From positions 1 to 18,031 of the forward strand of contig CAKTEB010000049.1 of NCBI GenBank assembly GCA_934546685.1: a DNA stretch of 18,031 bases, in the 5' to 3' direction. The first letter of the stretch is position 1, and the number at the start of each line of letters is the position of its first letter. A program made the position numbers and the translations under genes. Positions 14,494 through 18,031 of the stretch are shown here, one piece after another. The notes under the pieces are model-generated. The model had not been told where the DNA came from. It saw nothing but the letters and a program-made list of their open reading frames with translations, and did not search any database. This DNA is from an uncultured Oscillospiraceae bacterium (GTDB lineage: Bacteria > Bacillota > Clostridia > Oscillospirales > Oscillospiraceae).

Positions 14494-15188
14494 CCAAGTC
14501 GGAGGACGGCGGCATCCACTCCGGCCACCGGCAGCGGCTCAAGGAGCAGTTTCTCGCCCACGGCCTGGATCCGATCCACGACGTCAACCTTTTGGAGCTG
14601 GTGCTGTTCTATGCGATCCCCCGGCAGGATACCAACCCCATCGCCCATCGGCTGCTGGACACCTTCGGATCCCTGGCCGGAGTCTTTGACGCCTCGGTGG
14701 AGGAGCTCACAGGCCGGGGCGGCCTCAGCCGCAACGCCGCCACCCTCATCAAGCTGATCCCGGCGGCGGCCCGGCGGCACCAGCTTTCCCGGGCCGGTAC
14801 CCAGAAGATCCTGGACACCACCCAGAAATGCGGGGATTATATGGTGCCCTTCTTCTTTGGGGCCACCCAGGAGGACATCTATATGCTGGGGCTGGACGCC
14901 AAGTGCATGGTGCTGGGCTGCGTAAAGATTGCCAGCGGCAGCCTCAACAGCGCAGGGCTCAGCATCCGCAAGGTGGTGGAGACCGCCCTGAATATGAAGG
15001 CCTCCTCGGTGGTGCTGGCCCACAACCACACCAGCGGCATCGCCGTGCCCTCTCAGGAGGATATCCGCACCACCCGGTCTGTGGCCCACGCCCTGGATCT
15101 GGTGGGGGTATATCTGGCGGATCACATTGTGGTGGCCGACGAGGACTATGTATCCATGGCCGAGAGCGGTCTGCTGACCTACAGATAA
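14490..15188 (+). CDS. radC: RadC/JAB-domain protein
   Basis: The 232-residue protein has an N-terminal helix-hairpin-helix region (about 10-95, LLELVLFYAIPRQDTNPIAH and GRGGLSRNAATLIKLIPAAA) followed by a JAMM/MPN domain (about 110-232). The metal motif HxHx7Sx2D is complete: H178, H180, S188 and D191 in AHNHTSGIAVPSQED. RadC was once called a DNA repair protein, but its biochemical activity is not established. The start ATG overlaps the pyrE stop by 4 bases, showing tight coupling. It is the last gene of the operon, with a strong hairpin 3 bases after its stop. In other bacteria this family is usually near mreB or DNA-uptake genes; the company of a DNA-entry-type nuclease here fits that loosely. 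Confidence 0.95.
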   Translation: MTKSEDGGIHSGHRQRLKEQFLAHGLDPIHDVNLLELVLFYAIPRQDTNPIAHRLLDTFGSLAGVFDASVEELTGRGGLSRNAATLIKLIPAAARRHQLSRAGTQKILDTTQKCGDYMVPFFFGATQEDIYMLGLDAKCMVLGCVKIASGSLNSAGLSIRKVVETALNMKASSVVLAHNHTSGIAVPSQEDIRTTRSVAHALDLVGVYLADHIVVADEDYVSMAESGLLTYR

Positions 15189-15190
15189 GA

Positions 15191-15230
15191 AACGTGCGTG
15201 CCGCAAGGATGCGGCACGCACGTTTGCTTG
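15191..15230 (+). terminator. Operon-end hairpin after radC
   Basis: A perfect 15-bp stem (15191-15205 with 15210-15224) with loop AGGA, followed by TGCTTG. It probably also acts on the opposite strand, behind the MATE gene. Confidence 0.85.
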
Positions 15231-15231
15231 T

Positions 15232-15267
15232 CAAAAAAGCTTTGGGGACAGGCTGATATCATGTCCC
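15232..15267 (-). terminator. Possible terminator of the MATE gene
   Basis: On the minus strand a 6-bp stem GGGACA/TGTCCC (15262-15267 with 15245-15250) is followed shortly by CAAAGCTTTTTT. The stem is short, so the call is tentative. Confidence 0.4.
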
Positions 15268-15290
15268 TTTCTCCGCAGATCCAGGTTCTA

Positions 15291-15305
15291 AGGCAACACC
15301 GCGCA
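15291..15305. repeat. Short direct repeat, copy A (flanks the MATE gene)
   Basis: AGGCAACACCGCGCA, matching copy B at 16711-16725 at 13 of 15 positions in the same orientation. It lies 18 bases beyond the MATE stop codon. Confidence 0.5.
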
Positions 15306-15323
15306 AATGCACCGTCGGATGCC

Positions 15324-16691
15324 CTAGTTTTTCTGCTCCAGCAGTTTGCGCTTTCTCCAGGCCCCGCTGTAGAAGTAGGCCCCGGCGAAAATCGCCGACA
15401 GGGTAGGTGCCAGGCCCATGCCCAGATACACGCCCACCAGACCCATATCGAAGACCTTGGTGAGCAGCAGGCTCAGGGCCACCCGCACCACCACGCCGTC
15501 CAGCACATGGCAGAACATAGAGAACACCGTAAAGCCCGAGGCCGTGGCGATGGCCACATAGATAAAGAAGAAGGCCGAGGGGAACGCCATCAGGGACAGA
15601 TACCGGAGGCACCGGATGGATTCCTCCAGCGCCGCGGGGTCCCGGTTGAACAGCTTTACCAAGGGGCCGGGAATTGCCTGGATGATGCAGAACATCACCA
15701 CTGCCACCACCAGGGCACAGCGGACACCCACCCGTATGGTCTTGTCCGCCCGGTCCGGCTGGTTCGCGCCGATATTCTGTCCCGCCATGGTGCCCACGCC
15801 GGTGGACAGAGCGGAGATGCCGGTCTGGCTCAGGTTCACCACCTTGCTGCCCACCGCCACGGCGGAGGCCGCGATGACGCCGTAGCCATTGATGATGGAG
15901 TTCACGAATACAAAGCTCAGGTCAATGAACAGATACTGGAAGGAGGACGGGATGCCGATCTTCAATACCGTCTTTGCCGTGGGACCGTGGATCTTATACT
16001 GGCTCCAGCTGAGGGTCAGCATGCCGGGCTGGTGCTTTTTCAGGTAGACAAAGGCCCAGACCAGAGAAATAAGCTCGGAGATCTCCGTGGCGATGGCCGC
16101 GCCGCCCGCACCCATGTTCAGGGCCGCCACAAACAATAGATCCAGGAACACATTGGCGATGGAGGCCACCGCCGCAAAGTACAGTGGCCGCTTGGAGTCG
16201 CCCATGCCCCGCAGGAAGGAGGTAATGGAGCTATAGAAAAAGGAGATCAGGAAGCAGGCCGCCCGGATCATCAGATAGTTCCTTGCCTCCCCTCTGGCCT
16301 CAATCGGGATATTCACCAGGCTGAGAATGGGCCCGATGAACCCGCAGACCACCAGAGAGATGATGACCGCCATGATGGCGCTGATGGACAGGGCTGTGCC
16401 CACCGTCCGATGGACGCCTTCCTCGTTCTTCGCGCCGCAGTACTGGGCAATGAGCACCGCGGAGCCCGCGCTGGCTCCCAGGCCGATGTTGCTGGCGGCG
16501 TTGCAGATATAGGAGACGTTGTTGACGGCGGCCAGTCCCGCGGAGCCGCAGAACTGCCCCACGATGATGGTGTCCACGGTGGAATACAGGGTCTGTAGGA
16601 TACTGGAGGCCAAAAACGGCAGGGAAAAGCGGATCAGGCCGCTGGTAATGGGACAGGTAGTCAGATCCAGCGGCTCTTTGGTTCGGCTCAT
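15324..16691 (-). CDS. MATE-family multidrug/Na+ efflux transporter
   Basis: The 455-residue membrane protein has about 12 predicted helices in two related halves, the architecture of MATE (NorM/DinF-like) antiporters that export drugs or metabolites using Na+ or H+. Recognisable landmarks are the N-terminal SLPFLASSILQTLYSTVDTI, then IIVGQFCGSAGLAAVNNVSY, and the start of the second half LKIGIPSSFQYLFIDLSFVF. ATG 16689-16691 is taken because GAGGTG lies 8 bases upstream; the upstream extension of the frame is intergenic. The stop is TAG, 24 residues after AGAYFYSG. It is divergent from the LysR gene, which is its likely regulator, and has its own promoter. The substrate is unknown. Confidence 0.95.
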   Translation of the reverse strand: MSRTKEPLDLTTCPITSGLIRFSLPFLASSILQTLYSTVDTIIVGQFCGSAGLAAVNNVSYICNAASNIGLGASAGSAVLIAQYCGAKNEEGVHRTVGTALSISAIMAVIISLVVCGFIGPILSLVNIPIEARGEARNYLMIRAACFLISFFYSSITSFLRGMGDSKRPLYFAAVASIANVFLDLLFVAALNMGAGGAAIATEISELISLVWAFVYLKKHQPGMLTLSWSQYKIHGPTAKTVLKIGIPSSFQYLFIDLSFVFVNSIINGYGVIAASAVAVGSKVVNLSQTGISALSTGVGTMAGQNIGANQPDRADKTIRVGVRCALVVAVVMFCIIQAIPGPLVKLFNRDPAALEESIRCLRYLSLMAFPSAFFFIYVAIATASGFTVFSMFCHVLDGVVVRVALSLLLTKVFDMGLVGVYLGMGLAPTLSAIFAGAYFYSGAWRKRKLLEQKN

Positions 16692-16710
16692 GGGCGGCAC
16701 CTCTTCTTTT

Positions 16711-16725
16711 AGGCAACACCACACA
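16711..16725. repeat. Short direct repeat, copy B (flanks the MATE gene)
   Basis: AGGCAACACCACACA, 1,420 bases from copy A and in the MATE leader, 20 bases upstream of its start codon. It is followed by GGTATTGCC, which makes an imperfect inverted partner to GGCAACACC. Confidence 0.5.
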
Positions 16726-16746
16726 GGTATTGCCAGCTTTTTATTT

Positions 16747-16776
16747 ATTATACGCCTTCCATGGTTTGAATTGCAA
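16747..16776 (-). promoter_or_regulatory. Promoter of the MATE gene
   Basis: Minus strand -35 TTGCAA (16771-16776), 18-base spacer, perfect -10 TATAAT (16747-16752), with a leader of about 50 bases. Confidence 0.7.
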
Positions 16777-16787
16777 CTATTTTTCAA
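16766..16787. promoter_or_regulatory. Candidate LysR operator
   Basis: Inverted repeat TTGAA-N12-TTCAA covers the -35 of the MATE promoter in the LysR/MATE divergent region. LysR regulators usually bind dyads of this kind with a T-N11-A core. The match is suggestive only. Confidence 0.4.
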
Positions 16788-16822
16788 AAAATGAATGGCA
16801 AAGTGCAGTTTTTGTCTTTCGC

Positions 16823-16851
16823 GTGACTTTCTCTGGGAAGTATGATAGAAT
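16823..16851 (+). promoter_or_regulatory. Candidate promoter of the LysR gene
   Basis: Plus strand GTGACT (16823-16828), 17-base spacer, TAGAAT (16846-16851), with a leader of about 35 bases to ATG 16893. Moderate match. Confidence 0.4.
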
Positions 16852-16892
16852 ACAGGAAACAAAACACGCCCGCAGGGCAGGAGGACATGCAA

Positions 16893-17756
16893 ATGGATCT
16901 GACGCAGATGCAGTATTTTGTGCTGGTAGCGGAGAACGGCTCCACAGCCAAGGCCGCGGCGGAGGCCATGGTCTCCCAGTCCACCGTCAGCAAGTCCATT
17001 CTGCGGCTGGAACGGGAGCTGGATCTGCCGCTGTTTGACCGGCAGGGCATCCATCTGGTGCTGAATCCCGCAGGGCAGGAGTTCTTGCAGCAGGTTCGTC
17101 CCATTTTAACAGCGGTGCGCCGTCTTCCGGAGTTTGTGAAATCCCGGCATGTGCCCCGGCAGCAGTATCGGATCAACGTCGGGGCCGCCGAACCGGCCAT
17201 GGGGGCGTTCCTCCACGAATTCTTCCGAAAAGAGCCCCAGACTGAGGTGATCCTCACCGACGAGAGCTGGATCGACGACTGCTTCCTCAGCATCTCCGCC
17301 TCTCCCTCCGGCCGGGAAGAGGACAGCGTGCGGCTGCTGGAGGAGGAGATCCTGCTGGCGGTGCCTGTGACCATGGCCATTCCCCAGAAGCCCAATGTGC
17401 TGACTCTGGAGGGCCTGCCCCTGATCCTGCCTCGGGAGGGCAGCGCTCTGCGCCGAAGCATCCAACAGGAGATCCTGTCCCGGCCCCTGGTAGCAGAGAT
17501 CCTAGCCGTTACCGCCTCTGACGAAACCCTGCGGCAGCTGTGCATCCAGGGAGACGGCGCGGCCTTCTGGCCCGCAAAGACCTGGCCCAGACCGGATCCG
17601 GAGAAGGTGCGGCTGTACCACCTGGAGGGCGTTCAGTTCTCCCGGACACTCTACGCCCTGTTTCCTCCGGAGCACCCGGAACGCAGGAAGAGCCCCCTGA
17701 CGGAGGCTCTGGTGGAGTTCTTCCGAACCCTGGCTGAAACGCCGGCAACGTTATAA
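16893..17756 (+). CDS. LysR-family transcriptional regulator
   Basis: The 287-residue regulator has an N-terminal winged HTH (about 1-62: MDLTQMQYFVLVAENGSTAK, then VSQSTVSKSILRLERELDLP and LFDRQG). A periplasmic-binding-like effector domain follows (about 90-287). ATG 16893 is preferred because AGGAGG (16879-16884) lies 8 bases before it, whereas ATG 16887 is too close and the further upstream ATG at 16842 lies before that site. LysR genes commonly control the divergent neighbour, here the MATE pump, in response to a small ligand. The region between TDESW and CFLSIS looks about 10-15 residues shorter than usual for the family; this could be natural. A strong hairpin follows the stop. Confidence 0.94.
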   Translation: MDLTQMQYFVLVAENGSTAKAAAEAMVSQSTVSKSILRLERELDLPLFDRQGIHLVLNPAGQEFLQQVRPILTAVRRLPEFVKSRHVPRQQYRINVGAAEPAMGAFLHEFFRKEPQTEVILTDESWIDDCFLSISASPSGREEDSVRLLEEEILLAVPVTMAIPQKPNVLTLEGLPLILPREGSALRRSIQQEILSRPLVAEILAVTASDETLRQLCIQGDGAAFWPAKTWPRPDPEKVRLYHLEGVQFSRTLYALFPPEHPERRKSPLTEALVEFFRTLAETPATL

Positions 17757-17771
17757 GTGCTGGATATTACC

Positions 17772-17807
17772 CAACAGAGGTGTCGTAGTTTTGCGGCACC
17801 TCTGTTG
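17772..17807. terminator. Bidirectional terminator between convergent genes
   Basis: An 11-bp perfect stem (17772-17782 with 17797-17807) is followed by TAATTTTG on the plus strand. It separates the LysR gene from the oppositely oriented gene at 17821. Confidence 0.75.
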
Positions 17808-17820
17808 TAATTTTGTGTTA

Positions 17821-18031
17821 TCACTCTGCGGCACAGGATGCCAGATAGCGGTCCATGGCGGCAGAGTTCATGACCACCTTCAGGAGCCGCCCGGCGCAGT
17901 CCTCCAGCACGGACCTGGACAGGGTACCCTTCTGGAGCTTCCGGTATAGCCAGTCCACCATGCCGGGGAAGCCGGGCATCAGCAGGTCGTTCCCAGCCTC
18001 CAGGCACTCCACGGCCAGGCCGGTGTCGCCC
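17821..18031 (-). CDS. C-terminal part of a probable glycoside hydrolase family 3 enzyme (partial)
   Basis: Seventy codons, ending in TGA at 17821-17823, are visible; the rest lies beyond the right edge. The sequence GDTGLAVECLEAGNDLLMPG followed by FPGMVDWLYRKLQKGTLSRS and VLEDCAGRLLKVVMNS matches the segment of GH3 beta-glucosidase-type enzymes in which a xAGNDLLMPG turn is followed by a helix pair ending in RILxLxMN. In these enzymes that segment can lie near the C-terminus of the protein. Such enzymes release sugars from beta-linked glucosides or xylosides. The substrate cannot be told from this fragment. A GH3 domain is the best guess; another family with a similar helix pair is not excluded. 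Confidence 0.6.
   Translation of the reverse strand, partial: GDTGLAVECLEAGNDLLMPGFPGMVDWLYRKLQKGTLSRSVLEDCAGRLLKVVMNSAAMDRYLASCAAE

Overview
The window looks like chromosomal DNA of a GC-rich, low-abundance-of-rRNA-signal Clostridia, most likely an Oscillospiraceae-type gut anaerobe (Flavonifractor/Lawsonibacter/Oscillibacter-like). This is inferred from strong GGAGG ribosome sites, sigma-A-like promoters in AT-rich gaps, a type IV CmpB-like membrane protein, a LipO-type solute-binding lipoprotein and a competence-type nuclease with a C-terminal Cys motif. The genus is a guess.

Bases 1-4929 are all on the minus strand and hold an unusual concentration of damaged genes. From the left there is a Wzx/MATE-fold polysaccharide flippase with an in-frame TGA. 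Next is a two-component pair with an intact OmpR-type regulator but a kinase carrying an in-frame TAG and apparently lacking its extracytoplasmic sensor domain. Then comes an intact metallophosphoesterase. Last is an open reading frame in which the sensor half of an AraC-family regulator is joined in frame to a scrap of ABC-transporter membrane domain and then to the C-terminal half of an ABC ATPase. That frame looks like the scar of two large in-frame deletions through a regulator-plus-exporter operon.

Bases 4970-6136 (minus) hold a ketopantoate-reductase-like gene preceded, 3 bases away, by a 44-codon Cys-rich small gene under its own promoter. Bases 6190-6564 hold tRNA-Thr(GGU) with an excellent promoter and terminator, followed by a second exact copy of only its 3' end (T arm, acceptor strand, CCA) joined to a GC-rich hairpin and another terminator.

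Bases 6602-11691 (plus) hold three separately promoted single genes, two of them followed by clear intrinsic terminators and the CmpB-like gene only by a perfect hairpin without a T run: an M24 aminopeptidase P, a CmpB-like membrane protein with a repetitive coiled-coil tail, and an orphan solute-binding lipoprotein. Bases 11693-15224 (plus) are a tight four-gene operon of cysteine desulfurase, secreted lipoprotein nuclease, pyrE and radC, ending in a 15-bp hairpin.

Bases 15289-17807 hold a MATE efflux pump (minus) divergent from a LysR regulator (plus), with a candidate LysR operator on the pump promoter and a short direct repeat on either side of the pump gene. The right edge holds the C-terminal end of a probable glycoside hydrolase family 3 enzyme (minus). 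No CRISPR array, integrase, transposase, prophage gene or recognisable defence system was seen. The most notable signals are the decay cluster with its AraC/ABC chimera and the duplicated tRNA 3' end.
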